Shown: positions 8,411-17,018, numbered from the stretch's first letter. The stretch: DNA of 37,469 bases from JBCDAP01 sp038747915 (GCA_038747915.1 JBCDJJ010000031.1:1-37469), one strand, 5' to 3'. Made by a program: numbers and translations. The notes: generated from the sequence alone by a model not told the origin.

Positions 8411-9228
8411 GCATACTTTCGGCTGAAACGATGGATACGTGGACCGTGCGAGACCGAGAAATTGGTTCACAGATGACCGTGTTGCACGCTGTCGGTGCGA
8501 TGATCGTGCGGGATCTGCGATTGATCCTTCGCCGCCCGTCTCGGATCGCAGCGACGCTGCTGACACCGACGTTGATTTGGGCGTTCTTTGCTGCCGGCTT
8601 TTCGGGGTCGCTCGGTGAGACGGCTCAACACCAGAGCGCGTACACACTCTCGCTCGCTGCGGGTGCTGCGTTGCTGGTGGTGACTTTCGCATCGATCTTT
8701 GGTGCACTCGGCCTGATTCGGGATCGCGAATCGGGGTATCTCCAGGCGGTGCTGGTAGGACCGACGCCACGATGGGCCGTGATCGTTGCCCGCGTCGCGT
8801 CGGGCGTCGTCATCGCGGTCGGACAGGCGATGACGATGCTTGGTGCTGCGATGATCTTCGGGGAGGGTGTTGGCCCGCTCGATCTCGCCGGCGCGACAGC
8901 GGCGATCCTCCTGACTGCGATCGGGCTCTGCGGCGCCTGCACCGCGCTGGCGTGGCACTTTCGTTCGATCGAGGGGTTTCACGGGATCATGGCAGGCGTG
9001 CTGCTGCCTGCGTGGCTGCTGAGCGGCAGCGTGTTTCCGCCCGGGGAGTCTGGCGTCGTGCTCGGTGTGCTGATGGCGGTGAATCCGTTGACATGGTGCC
9101 ACGCAACGATTGCTGGTTTCCTGGGTGCGATGCCGCTCTCGGCGGTGTCGGTGTCGCTCGTCGTTGCGTTTGGCGTGTTCGGTCCGGTGTGTGCGGTTAC
9201 AGCTGCGCGTGGCGATGCCAAGCGGTGA
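8407..9228 (+). CDS. ABC-2 type transporter permease
   Basis: 273 residues from GTG 8407; ATG 8431 and ATG 8473 are alternative starts. About six hydrophobic segments are visible, starting near IAATLLTPTLIWAFFAAGF and LSLAAGAALLVVTFASIFGAL. Between them lies the ABC-2 hallmark IRDRESGYLQAVLVGPTPR. The later segment LLPAWLLSGSVFPP is typical of DrrB-like permeases. It forms a membrane exporter with the ATPase encoded immediately upstream and closes the overlapping haem operon. Whether it moves haem, a porphyrin or something unrelated cannot be told from sequence. Confidence 0.9.
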   Translation: MSILSAETMDTWTVRDREIGSQMTVLHAVGAMIVRDLRLILRRPSRIAATLLTPTLIWAFFAAGFSGSLGETAQHQSAYTLSLAAGAALLVVTFASIFGALGLIRDRESGYLQAVLVGPTPRWAVIVARVASGVVIAVGQAMTMLGAAMIFGEGVGPLDLAGATAAILLTAIGLCGACTALAWHFRSIEGFHGIMAGVLLPAWLLSGSVFPPGESGVVLGVLMAVNPLTWCHATIAGFLGAMPLSAVSVSLVVAFGVFGPVCAVTAARGDAKR

Positions 9229-9486
9229 TGGGTAGTCACAACCAGGGGCGTTTGGAGATCGCACGAGCGGAACACCGCGTGATGCGCGGAGCCGATCTTG
9301 CTCGTCGGCACGCCAAGCGCTCGCTGTTCTCCGGGCGTCGTGACCCACTGGATCGTTGAAGGCGGACTCCTTCTCGGAGGCGCTTGCGACCGATGGCGTG
9401 ATGCCCGCTCCGACTTCGGCAGGCTGGCGGTTTCCTCGATGTCTTCGAGAGCTTCGCAGCCAAAACTGGGTGCGATCGCCATTTAA
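9229..9486. other. Intergenic stretch after the haem operon, no gene recognised
   Basis: About 480 bp separate the permease stop from the EfeO-like start at 9709. The first 258 bp hold no frame I recognise and no convincing hairpin with a T-run. The following Fur-like palindrome (9487-9508) is listed separately. The remaining 200 bp to the next start also lack a recognisable product, so the iron-uptake gene may have a long leader. Confidence 0.4.
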
Positions 9487-9508
9487 GAGAATGATTCTCA
9501 GTCTCAAT
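9487..9508. promoter_or_regulatory. Fur-box-like site upstream of the EfeO-like gene
   Basis: GAGAATGATTCTC (9487-9499) is a perfect 6-1-6 palindrome matching the core of the classical Fur site, and it runs straight into AGTCTCAAT. Read on the minus strand, the site begins ATTGAGACTGAGAATCATTC. The segment CAGTCTCAAT is repeated exactly in the palindrome near 11448-11457. The next gene on the plus strand is a predicted iron-uptake protein. Binding by a Fur-family repressor is inference, but well supported by motif plus context. Confidence 0.65.
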
Positions 9509-9708
9509 ACGATACCATGTCCGCGGTGCTCAGCATCCTCCATCTGGTGCCCGCGAGATCTTCTGACGATCCGGCGCACCTGGGTGAGGAGTCGCGCGCT
9601 GGTCTGCCCGTACGCCCAGCGTGGTGAACAACGCGGGCTCACGATGGAGCTGAGCGCTGTGCATCACGATTCCCCACATCCTCATCGTGCCATGATCGGA
9701 GTAGAACA

Positions 9709-10581
9709 ATGAATCGAAGAGACCTTCTGCGTTTGGGTATCGCCGGCAGTGCAACCCTGGTGCTGTGCAAGCCGTCCATCGCGATCGCCGACGAGCACGG
9801 TTCCAGTCAAGCGGCCTCGGATGATCCGCCGCTCGCTCGGGCCGTCGACGCGGGGCGGCGTTACTTCGTCAAGCGCTGCGATGATCAGCTCCCGACGGTG
9901 CTGGCGCTGGAGTCAGCGATCCGCTCGGGCGATCTCGACGCAGCAAAGCATGCCTACATCGAGGCACGGCCTCCCTACGAGGAGATCGAGACGCTCGCGG
10001 CGTCGTTCGAGCAGAGCGATCGTGATATCGATGCCAGGCCGTACGCGTTTGAGGGCGGCGAGGACGACGCCGAGTTTCGCGGCTTTCATAAGATCGAAGC
10101 GATGCTCTTCGGCTACGAGGAGCTCCCGCCCGCTGTGCCCTTTGCCACCCACTTGGTCGAGAGCGTTCGGTCGCTCCGCCGAGAGCTCGATCAACCGGAG
10201 CGATTCAGCGCGGCTGGGCAGTTCGGCGGGATGATCACGCTTGCGAACGAGGTTTCTGCGAAGAAAGTCTCGAGCGAGGAAGAGACATGGTCGGATCAGA
10301 CCCTGCTTATTTTTCGCCACAACTGGATCGGCATCTACTCGCAGTACATCCCGTTCGATGAACTCGTGAAGCGGTCGCGGCCGAGTGCGTCGGAGGCGGT
10401 CACCCGGGCTTACGACAGCGCCATGGCACTGCTCGGCGGCCACTTCCGGCCGGGGTCGGCTGCGGGAACCCCCTACAGCACCATCGGCGTGGCGGATCGT
10501 CGCAAGATGGCGGATGCCAGCAATCGCCTGCGTGACGCGCTGTCGGCCGCAGCCGCATCCCTTCGCATCGAGCCCGCGTGA
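9709..10581 (+). CDS. EfeO/EfeM-like M75 (imelysin-type) iron-uptake protein
   Basis: 290 residues; GGAG at 9698-9701 supports the ATG. The N-terminus MNRRDLLRLG followed by a hydrophobic stretch looks like a twin-arginine export signal. The mature part matches the M75/EfeO domain: EARPPYEEIE (~86-93) and GFHKIE with the HxxE metal motif (H127, E130), followed by AMLFGYEELP. Members are periplasmic iron-binding components of elemental ferrous iron uptake; they usually work with a permease (EfeU) and a peroxidase (EfeB), neither of which is in this window. The N-terminal cupredoxin domain of full EfeO is absent, so it is EfeM-like. A Fur-like box 200 bp upstream suggests iron repression. Confidence 0.85.
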   Translation: MNRRDLLRLGIAGSATLVLCKPSIAIADEHGSSQAASDDPPLARAVDAGRRYFVKRCDDQLPTVLALESAIRSGDLDAAKHAYIEARPPYEEIETLAASFEQSDRDIDARPYAFEGGEDDAEFRGFHKIEAMLFGYEELPPAVPFATHLVESVRSLRRELDQPERFSAAGQFGGMITLANEVSAKKVSSEEETWSDQTLLIFRHNWIGIYSQYIPFDELVKRSRPSASEAVTRAYDSAMALLGGHFRPGSAAGTPYSTIGVADRRKMADASNRLRDALSAAAASLRIEPA

Positions 10582-10711
10582 GGCCATTGCATGCATCGAA
10601 CATCCCCGGTCGACCGCGTGTTGGCATCGTGGGAAGTGGTTCGCGAGTGTGCTAGCGCTGCATCGCGCACGAAACCATCTGGGAGTACGGGTTGTGCTGA
10701 AGGTACGAAGT

Positions 10712-11029
10712 ATGAATGCGAGGTTGATTCAAAGATTGTCGTGCTGGCTCTTTGGCCTGGTCTGCTCAGCAAAGCTCGTGGTGGGCGCGAGCATCGTCAC
10801 TGTGTGCTCAAGCGGCGTAGTCGCGGAACCTCCAGCGGTCTCTTGGAATGTGAGCGATGTTCGAGGCGAAGCATGGCAGCTTCGTTTCACAACGACTGAG
10901 AGCACCTGGATGTCCGTGTCGGTCTCGCCGAAGGACGACACGATCGTGTTCGACCTGCTGGAGTGGCCTGCCCCCGGTGTGTGTACCAGTCAGAGACAGT
11001 GTAGTTGGGACACGCGCTCCTACTGCTGA
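10712..11029 (+). pseudogene. Truncated N-terminus of a TolB-propeller/amidohydrolase-type exported protein
   Basis: 105 codons from ATG 10712. A hydrophobic leader (LSCWLFGLVCSAKLVVGAS) precedes VSWNVSDVRGEAWQL and then ESTWMSVSVSPKDDTIVFDL. That last segment closely follows the start of long exported amidohydrolases with TolB-like propellers, which typically read EGTWMSVDVSPDGKTIVFDLLGDIY. Homology breaks off right after FDLL and the frame ends 18 codons later. Full-length relatives are roughly ten times longer, so this is a 5' stump. An IS3 transposase remnant begins about 50 bp downstream on the opposite strand, so loss of the gene body by insertion and deletion is a reasonable inference. 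Confidence 0.6.
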
Positions 11030-11074
11030 GGTGTGCGGAGCGGAGCATGGCTCAGCAGATCGCTCCGGCGGTCT

Positions 11075-11290
11075 CATCGCCACCGCCTCGGGTGCCGGCC
11101 GGCGGTAGCCGAGCGACGAGTGTGCCGCTGCGTGTTGTCGTGAGCCCACCGTCGTTCGATCAGCACCTTCGTCTTGCGCAGCGTGTCGAAGCGTTCGCGT
11201 GCGAGCAACTCGTCACGGAGTTTGCTGTTGAAGTTCTCGACATATCCGTTCTCCCACGGGCTGGCGTGACCGGTGGCATGCGGCAGGCGC
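11075..11290 (-). mobile_element. Degenerate IS3-family transposase remnant (integrase C-terminus)
   Basis: On the minus strand HASPWENGYVENFNSKLRDE and then LLARERFDTLRK are readable: the C-terminal DDE integrase core of IS3-family OrfB, including the Glu of SPWENGYVE. The expected ending HSSLGYRRPAPEAVAM is present but in another frame, so at least one frameshift separates the two parts. No OrfA, terminal inverted repeats or flanking duplication were recognised. It is a dead fragment. Confidence 0.75.
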
Positions 11291-11923
11291 GGGTCGCTGC
11301 GTGCTGTGCGACCAGAGGCGCTGGGTGATACGCCGGACCGCAGAACCTTTGTCAGCCTTGGATTTTCTTGCTGGGTGAGCGTGATTCCTCTGATAACGGA
11401 CTGGACATCACTAGGAGAAGTGCTAATCTATATCTGCAACTGAGACGCAGTCTCAATCAATCCGTGGGATATGCCGGAATCCCAGAGGCGGGTAGGGCCC
11501 GACGCGCCCGGTCGATGTGGCTGGAACGGAGCCTGTCCCTCGAACGTCCGAGTGGGTTCGTGCGGTCTGTTCAATCGGCCGCGATGAGGAAAGGTCTCAA
11601 CGACATGCGACGCGTGTGGGCTGCGAGCGAGTTGAAGCTGGCGGAGTCGTGCTGCCTGCTGTCGACTCAGATCACTCGAGTGCGTGCAGCGGCGGCCTCT
11701 TGGGGCTCGCGCCACGCCAGGTATCGCAGGGTTCTTCCATGCTCGGTTGTTGAGCCTCGCACGGCGTTGCTGGTCGCCATCACATCATGAACGACCGAGC
11801 GGTCGCAGCGGCGGGGATGCGCGTCGGGCGGCTCTGTCTAGTTGACACCCGTTCCGTTCCCCGTCGCTGCGGAGTGCTCGGGTTGCTCCCCCAAGGCCAA
11901 CTTCATCCGACATGGAGAGCACG
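11291..11923. other. Gene-poor stretch with one palindrome
   Basis: About 630 bp separate the transposase remnant from the next credible gene. A frame at 11368-11790 (140 codons) has no recognisable motif and an Arg/Ser-rich composition typical of non-coding GC-rich DNA. Apart from the palindrome at 11441-11455 (listed separately) I see no structure. The context suggests decayed DNA left after insertion-sequence activity. Confidence 0.4.
11441..11455. promoter_or_regulatory. Second TGAGAC-N3-GTCTCA palindrome (Fur-like), orphan
   Basis: TGAGAC-GCA-GTCTCA has the same half-sites and spacer length as the site at 310-324, and shares CAGTCTCAAT with the Fur-like box before the EfeO-like gene. 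An AT-rich CTAATCTATATCTG lies just upstream (11422-11435), so this looks like an iron-responsive promoter. The nearest credible gene start is 470 bp downstream, so its target may have been lost. Confidence 0.4.
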
Positions 11924-12553
11924 ATGAATCGGACCATCACCACACTCCTCGCCTTTGCGCCGGCGATGTGCCTCGCACTCTCACCGCTGGTATGGGCAGA
12001 GTTCATCGCGCCGGAAGGCCTGGGGTCTAACGTCGGATGGCAACGTGGAAGTGATGCCGACTCACTCCTTACCGAGCGAGATCAATCTGTCACTCCCTCG
12101 GGTCCAGATTCATCAGATGTCACGAGCGACTTCGGCGCCGTGCTATCGCTGTCGGCGCCGGTGTTCAACGTTCGAGGCGAGAGCGGCACGTCCTTTATCG
12201 AGAGTGGCGGTAACAACGACTCTCTGAGCGTGCTGCCGAGTGTCGTTACTGAGGTTCCTGATCTCGGGCTCGGTGGGGGAAACACGGCCATGCTCGTACT
12301 ACAGACACGGTCGCTGAACAACGCGATCGGTGCCCCAGGTCTCGTCGTTCCACGAGATGGTTTTCTGAATGACGGTGCTCGTGAACTCACCGAGTTCGAT
12401 CGACAGCTCTTTCGAGTTTTCAATGCCGACCGGATCGACGCACTATTCACATGTGAGTTCGCTGGCCGTGGTGACATGAGCGGCGCCATCGCCAGCGATG
12501 CCTTCGGTCTTGCTGAGTGCCTCACGATCATCCTCCCAGGGTACGGAGATTGA
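11924..12553 (+). CDS. Secreted protein of unknown function
   Basis: 209 residues from ATG 11924, chosen over 11912 because GGAG (11914-11917) is well placed and the signal peptide MNRTITTLLAFAPAMCLALSP then starts cleanly; cleavage is likely after PLVWA. The mature chain is rich in Asp, Ser and Gly (for example SVTPSGPDSSDVTSDFG) and ends ILPGYGD. No family is recognised. There is no dockerin or PEP-CTERM tail in frame, but a tail-like segment (ISPFSVVTGQSVAVP, then SVLLLGAAASG) is readable in another frame about 150 bp downstream. This could be an intact exported protein or the front part of a gene broken by indels. Confidence 0.5.
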   Translation: MNRTITTLLAFAPAMCLALSPLVWAEFIAPEGLGSNVGWQRGSDADSLLTERDQSVTPSGPDSSDVTSDFGAVLSLSAPVFNVRGESGTSFIESGGNNDSLSVLPSVVTEVPDLGLGGGNTAMLVLQTRSLNNAIGAPGLVVPRDGFLNDGARELTEFDRQLFRVFNADRIDALFTCEFAGRGDMSGAIASDAFGLAECLTIILPGYGD

Positions 12554-12694
12554 AGCGCGTGCTGTTGCTCCGTAGGCATTTGCTTGGTCTTTTCTCGAGC
12601 GGCGCTGGCCACTCGTTGTTGTTCGACCCCCAACCGGCCGTGGCCCGCGGCACGCTCCGAGAGAGGCGTGCTGCGGTGCCCGGCTTTACGTGCT

Positions 12695-12892
12695 GGAGTC
12701 TTTGGTGGCGACGCGGGCGGCTTTGTGAACTCGTTGTTCATCAGTCCGTTCAGTGTCGTGACCGGACAGAGTGTGGCCGTCCCGACATCGCCGATGAGCG
12801 TTCTGTTACTCGGTGCCGCGGCATCGGGAACGCACGCTGTTGAGTCTCCACGTAACGAGTCACGCGCCTCGAAGGATAAACGACATGGCTGA
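12695..12892 (+). pseudogene. Possible detached PEP-CTERM-like tail
   Basis: The frame reads GVFGGDAGGFVNSLFISPFS, then VVTGQSVAVPTSPMSVLLLG, AAASG and a charged end. The order Val-Pro, hydrophobic run, basic end resembles the PEP-CTERM sorting tails of nearby proteins (compare VPVPVPGTLAALAFGAVAAG in the gene at 24597). No start codon with a binding site precedes it, and it overlaps the next gene's start. It may be the displaced C-terminus of the secreted protein upstream. Low confidence. Confidence 0.25.
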
Positions 12893-13142
12893 TCGAGTGC
12901 CCTGGGACATCACGCCCGAAGAAGTAGATCGCCTCTGCGAGGCCGCTTCCGCCCTCTACTACCACATCGCGTTCCGGCACGCGATGAGAACAGGGCGGCC
13001 CGTGCTGCTCCCCGAACTGCTCTGCCCGAAGAGCTCGACGCCGTGCGTTGATGCCTTTAGCGAGGACGACATCGATGAAGCCGAGCGTTTTCTGCTCCGG
13101 CTCGGCATCATCGGTGGAAGGATCGAGTCGCCTGAGACATGA
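12885..13142 (+). CDS. Small acidic protein, unknown
   Basis: 85 residues from ATG 12885, with AAGGAT about 8 bases upstream; an in-frame ATG at 12813 has no such site. The chain MADRVPWDITPEEVDRLCEA, with further helical segments ending RFLLRLGIIGGRIE, looks like a soluble, mainly helical protein. It has no signal peptide and no recognised family. It ends 42 bp before the exported M28 peptidase on the same strand and is probably co-transcribed with it. Confidence 0.55.
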   Translation: MADRVPWDITPEEVDRLCEAASALYYHIAFRHAMRTGRPVLLPELLCPKSSTPCVDAFSEDDIDEAERFLLRLGIIGGRIESPET

Positions 13143-13184
13143 TTCCGGGAATTCACATCCCCGACGCGATAGGGCGGACCTCGC

Positions 13185-15761
13185 ATGATCAAGACACTCG
13201 GCGCACTGTTCTCCGCCGCGATGCTCATCCCGGCAGCCTCGGCATGCACCCCGGACGATGCACATCATCACGGGCACGCGCCGGGTGGCAGCCCACACTC
13301 AGATGTGGATCCAGCGAATGAGGCCGATGTCCTCGATGGAGTTGTTCTCCTGACCGATCCGTCGCAGTTCAGCCGAGCGGGCGAGGCCTACTTCTCGCCC
13401 GACGCCGACTGGATTATCTTCCAGGCGGTCCCGCATGAAGACGAAACCGATGGACCACCCCGCTACTCGATGTATGTCGCACCGCTCGACCGAGACGAGC
13501 ACGGATACGCCACCGGAGCGGGCGAGCCGATCCTGATCTCTAATCCTGGATCGGCTAACACCTGCGGCTGGTTCCATCCGACGCTGCCCGGTGTGGTTCT
13601 CTTCGGCTCAACGATGACACCGCCTCGCAGCGAGGTCGAAGCCGGCTACTCCCGAGAGACATCTCGCTACACCTGGGAGTTTCCGGAGGAGATGGAGGTC
13701 GTCACACGGACCGTTCGTGACATTGTGGAGCAGTCGGCCGAAAGCCCGGCACTGCGCGAGCGGCTTCTCGCTCGGCCCGATCTTGATGCACCACGGACAA
13801 TCTGGGAACGCAAAGGGTACGACGCCGAAGGGTCGTGGTCGCCGGATGGCCGATTCGTGCTGTTTACCGCTGTCGATCCGGAGACTGGCGATGGCGATAT
13901 CCACCTACGAGACCTCGCCAGCGGGCGCACGATTCCGCTGATCGTTGAGCCGGGCTACGACGGCGGCCCGTTCTTCTCTCCAGATGGACGTTGGATCTGC
14001 TACCGTTCGGATCGAGCGGGCGACAACCTGCTTCAACTCTTTGTTGCCGAACTCGCGTTCGATCGCCGAGGTGTGCCAACCGGGATCAAGCGCGAGATCA
14101 AGCTCACCAAGGATCAGAACGTCAACTGGGCGCCGTTCTGGCATCCGTCCGGCCGATTCCTTGTGTACGCCACGTCGGCGGTGAGCCACCGGAACTACGA
14201 GGTGTTCGCCGTGCCCTTCAGGCCACACATCGCGGCGTCCGGCGTGCTTCCGACACCTGTGCGTGTGACGCACGCCGAGGGCTTCGATGGCTTGCCCGTG
14301 TTCAACCCGGCTGGCAATGAGATGATGTGGACCGGTCAGCGCGGCGCTCCCGACGACGCGGGGCGTCGGCCGAGCCAGCTCTACCTCGCCCGAGTCGGAG
14401 CCGAGTTCCCCTTTGCAACTACGGATCAGGTGGGTGGTGCGCTCCAGAGTCACGATGACAATTCCTCGGCATCGCCGGTCGCAACGGCGCTCGCTGCGGT
14501 CGGCCCCGACGCACGACGTTTTCACGAGCACGTGACCATCCTGGCGAGCGAGTGGCTGGGTGGCCGTCTCCCCGGAACAACCGGAATCGACATCGCCGAG
14601 GAGTACATCGCCCACTGGTTCGAGCGGATCGGGCTGCACCCGATCATTGATGACGATGCTGCGCGGCACCGAGATGCACCCGAACGAGACGCCGATGCGC
14701 CGGCGAGTCAGGTCTCTCTTGAGGGTTTTTTTCAGTCATTTGAACTGCGACCGCACGGGGCTGAGGGCAGCATCACAGCAAGGAACGTGGTTGGCGTGCT
14801 CCCCGGGCACGGACACCTTGCTGACCGATTCATCGTCGTCGGGGCGCACCACGATCACCTGGGGACTGGGAGCTTCGGCTCCATCGCAGGACCGGGAGAG
14901 ATTCACGAAGGAGCGGACGACAACGCATCCGGTGTTGCTGCCACACTCCTGGTCGCGGAGCGCTTGGCAGAATCATATGAGTCTCTCCCCGAGAACACCG
15001 CTGCACGTTCGATCGTGTTCACAACATTCTCGGCGGAAGAGATGGGGCTCAATGGCTCGCGCGCCTTTGTCCGTACCCCGCCGATCGCTCTCGATCGGTG
15101 CGACTTGATGGTGAACTTTGACATGATCGGTCGCATTACCGATCGACGCGTCAGCGTCTCCGGCACCCCGTCCGGCGATGGACTGCGAGCGCTGGCGGAT
15201 GCCGCAGCGTCGAATTCGCCACTCGATATTCTATTTCCCGAGGGTCTGTCTTCAAGATCCGATCATGCCGCGTTCTACGACGCCGCGGTGCCCGTCCTGT
15301 TCGTGTCGATCGATCCGTTCCATATCGATTACCACACCCCCAATGACGAGGCATGGAAGCTCAACCCGCGTGACGCGTCACTCGCGGCCTCCATGATCGC
15401 GGATATCGTGGCTGCCGCGGCGACACGCAACACGAATATCACCTTTCAGGAGGTCGAGCACTACGAGCGCGGACCCTCGATCTCGCTGGGCGATATCAAG
15501 GTTCGTTTCGGGATCATGCCCGGCAATTACAACGATACGGAGCCCGGCGTGCTCGTTCAGCGTGTCTCATCGGGAGGATCTGCTGACAGCGCCGGGATAC
15601 GCGCCGGTGATCGACTCATGCGGTGGGACGGTGAGCGCATCGATTCGATCGTCGCGTGGATGGAGATGCTCGCAGCGCACGAACCCGGAGACACGGTTCG
15701 TGTGGCGGTTGAAAGGGGTCGATCGATTGTCGAGATCGATGTCGAGTTGCAGGCACAATAA
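13185..15761 (+). CDS. Exported TolB-propeller / M28 metallopeptidase / PDZ protein
   Basis: 858 residues. The signal MIKTLGALFSAAMLIPAASAC may be a lipoprotein signal (Cys21), followed by a His-rich linker HHHGHAPGGSPH. Residues ~60-420 carry PD40/TolB-type propeller repeats (FSPDADWIIF, WSPDGRFVLF, FSPDGRWICY, WHPSGRFLVY). Residues ~470-750 are an M28 di-zinc aminopeptidase with ligands His555, Asp579 (EGADDNASG), Glu619 with catalytic Glu618 (SAEEMG), Asp646 (NFDMIGR) and His694 (SDHAAFY). The C-terminal ~100 residues form a PDZ-like domain (GVLVQRVSSGGSADSAGIRA). All metal ligands are present, so it is probably an active extracytoplasmic aminopeptidase. Similar M28-PDZ proteins are known, with the propeller at the front less often seen. 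The small gene just upstream may share its transcript. Confidence 0.92.
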   Translation: MIKTLGALFSAAMLIPAASACTPDDAHHHGHAPGGSPHSDVDPANEADVLDGVVLLTDPSQFSRAGEAYFSPDADWIIFQAVPHEDETDGPPRYSMYVAPLDRDEHGYATGAGEPILISNPGSANTCGWFHPTLPGVVLFGSTMTPPRSEVEAGYSRETSRYTWEFPEEMEVVTRTVRDIVEQSAESPALRERLLARPDLDAPRTIWERKGYDAEGSWSPDGRFVLFTAVDPETGDGDIHLRDLASGRTIPLIVEPGYDGGPFFSPDGRWICYRSDRAGDNLLQLFVAELAFDRRGVPTGIKREIKLTKDQNVNWAPFWHPSGRFLVYATSAVSHRNYEVFAVPFRPHIAASGVLPTPVRVTHAEGFDGLPVFNPAGNEMMWTGQRGAPDDAGRRPSQLYLARVGAEFPFATTDQVGGALQSHDDNSSASPVATALAAVGPDARRFHEHVTILASEWLGGRLPGTTGIDIAEEYIAHWFERIGLHPIIDDDAARHRDAPERDADAPASQVSLEGFFQSFELRPHGAEGSITARNVVGVLPGHGHLADRFIVVGAHHDHLGTGSFGSIAGPGEIHEGADDNASGVAATLLVAERLAESYESLPENTAARSIVFTTFSAEEMGLNGSRAFVRTPPIALDRCDLMVNFDMIGRITDRRVSVSGTPSGDGLRALADAAASNSPLDILFPEGLSSRSDHAAFYDAAVPVLFVSIDPFHIDYHTPNDEAWKLNPRDASLAASMIADIVAAAATRNTNITFQEVEHYERGPSISLGDIKVRFGIMPGNYNDTEPGVLVQRVSSGGSADSAGIRAGDRLMRWDGERIDSIVAWMEMLAAHEPGDTVRVAVERGRSIVEIDVELQAQ

Positions 15762-16007
15762 GAGGTACATATCTCTGCGTTTGGATCTGTTGCGGTACGC
15801 TGTCGGTGATCTGTGCAGGTGCACGTGCAACATCGGGGCGTCCGTGGAGCGGGTATGGGTTCTTCCGGTGCCGCTTCCGTCCGGATCGAAGGGGCCGTTG
15901 TCCACAGTGTTCTCGTCATCGATGGCTTCGGTGATCAATCATGGATTCAATCGCCAGCCGCTGGCTGTAGCAGATGAGTCACCGGTGATGGATGTGCCGA
16001 GGTCGAT

Positions 16008-17018
16008 CTACCGCTCGGCCATCCATCTGGCCGCCTCAAGGTCACGTTCGTGCTCGGCAAGCATTTCTTCGGTCCACGGTTCGAGCGGGACTGGAGCCGG
16101 CCGGCCCGACTCACTACGAGGCAGGACCGCGCGCAATACAGCGAGCCCCATGGACTCTGGTGTTCGAGATCCATCTGGTGACCATGCTGGGATCGCCGCC
16201 GCGTTGAATCGGTCTCCACCATCGGCGATGAGGAGTAGCTTTGTCTCTCGACCCAGTTCCCTCATGAGCACTTCAACGAAGCGGACGATCATGTCCCACT
16301 GCCGAGCACGGCAGGCTGGCCCGAACGGATCGTGCCGTGCCGCGCCACCCGGACGGGTAACCCCTGGAAACCGCTCGAGTACATCGATGCCCACGAACAA
16401 CGCCGATGGATGAGCGTCCCGCGCGAGGTCGGTCGCCACCGCCCGGACGGTCTGAAATTCTGCCAACACCTGGGCGGCGATCGAGAGCCTCGAATCAGAC
16501 GACTGATCGATCGATGCTGCACCGGGTACGAGTTCCGCTAGGTCAGCCGAGGTGATCTCTGAAGGATGAACGCGCAGTGCCTTGAACCGTGCTCTCCACG
16601 CGTCTTGTGCTGTAGCGTGCGGTGGATACAGCCACGAAGTCGGCCCTGTTCCGGTGGCTCGACAGGCCATCGCGTCGAACATGATCGTGTGCGGGTGCGC
16701 GCTGTGGTGCGACATCCTGCCGCGGAGCCCTACCACCGCAGCTGGCCGCGGAGATCCGTTGGCGATCGCGTCCCAGATTGGCGCCGGGAGGCGAGGTGGT
16801 GTCTTGGATGACGCGGCGCACTCGAGCTCCTCGGCGCTCACGAGGTGAACGAAGCTCAACCATGGTAGCGCCGGATCCGACTCGTGCTTCCAGGATGCGA
16901 CAGGGAGAGGGGTGGTGCCTCCGGGCATGAAGCGACCCGTCCGCAGCACGTACTCGAACTCACCGTCGAGTGTCCCCACGAGGCGAACCACCAATATCGA
17001 AACAGGTCTACCCGGCAT
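16008..17018 (-). CDS. Degenerate alkaline-phosphatase-superfamily protein (left-arm copy)
   Basis: 336 residues from ATG 17018, chosen over an upstream in-frame start because AGAGGA precedes it and it overlaps the GNAT stop by 11 bases. It is clearly homologous to the protein at 26413-27486: RVHPSEITSADLAELVPGA against RVHPSDITSKQIMELVPHA, then DSRLSIAAQVLAEFQTVRA against DTRLSETAHALAESSTVHA. Both resemble planctomycetal type I phosphodiesterase/AlkP-superfamily proteins (LRVHP, MGLAVLRAVLP near the end). The usual catalytic WDAADW and SDHGF metal motifs are not visible; the latter position reads LIADGGD. It may therefore be a pseudoenzyme. No signal peptide is seen. Family call is from remembered relatives and is moderately sure. 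Confidence 0.75.
   Translation of the reverse strand: MPGRPVSILVVRLVGTLDGEFEYVLRTGRFMPGGTTPLPVASWKHESDPALPWLSFVHLVSAEELECAASSKTPPRLPAPIWDAIANGSPRPAAVVGLRGRMSHHSAHPHTIMFDAMACRATGTGPTSWLYPPHATAQDAWRARFKALRVHPSEITSADLAELVPGAASIDQSSDSRLSIAAQVLAEFQTVRAVATDLARDAHPSALFVGIDVLERFPGVTRPGGAARHDPFGPACRARQWDMIVRFVEVLMRELGRETKLLLIADGGDRFNAAAIPAWSPDGSRTPESMGLAVLRAVLPRSESGRPAPVPLEPWTEEMLAEHERDLEAARWMAER

Noticed and set aside
8467..9642. 391-codon minus-strand frame across the ABC permease and the gap after it
   Set aside because: Composition is typical of an antisense shadow, and the plus-strand permease is well supported.
15567..15938. Minus-strand frame overlapping the end of the M28 peptidase
   Set aside because: Largely antisense to a firm gene and without recognisable features.
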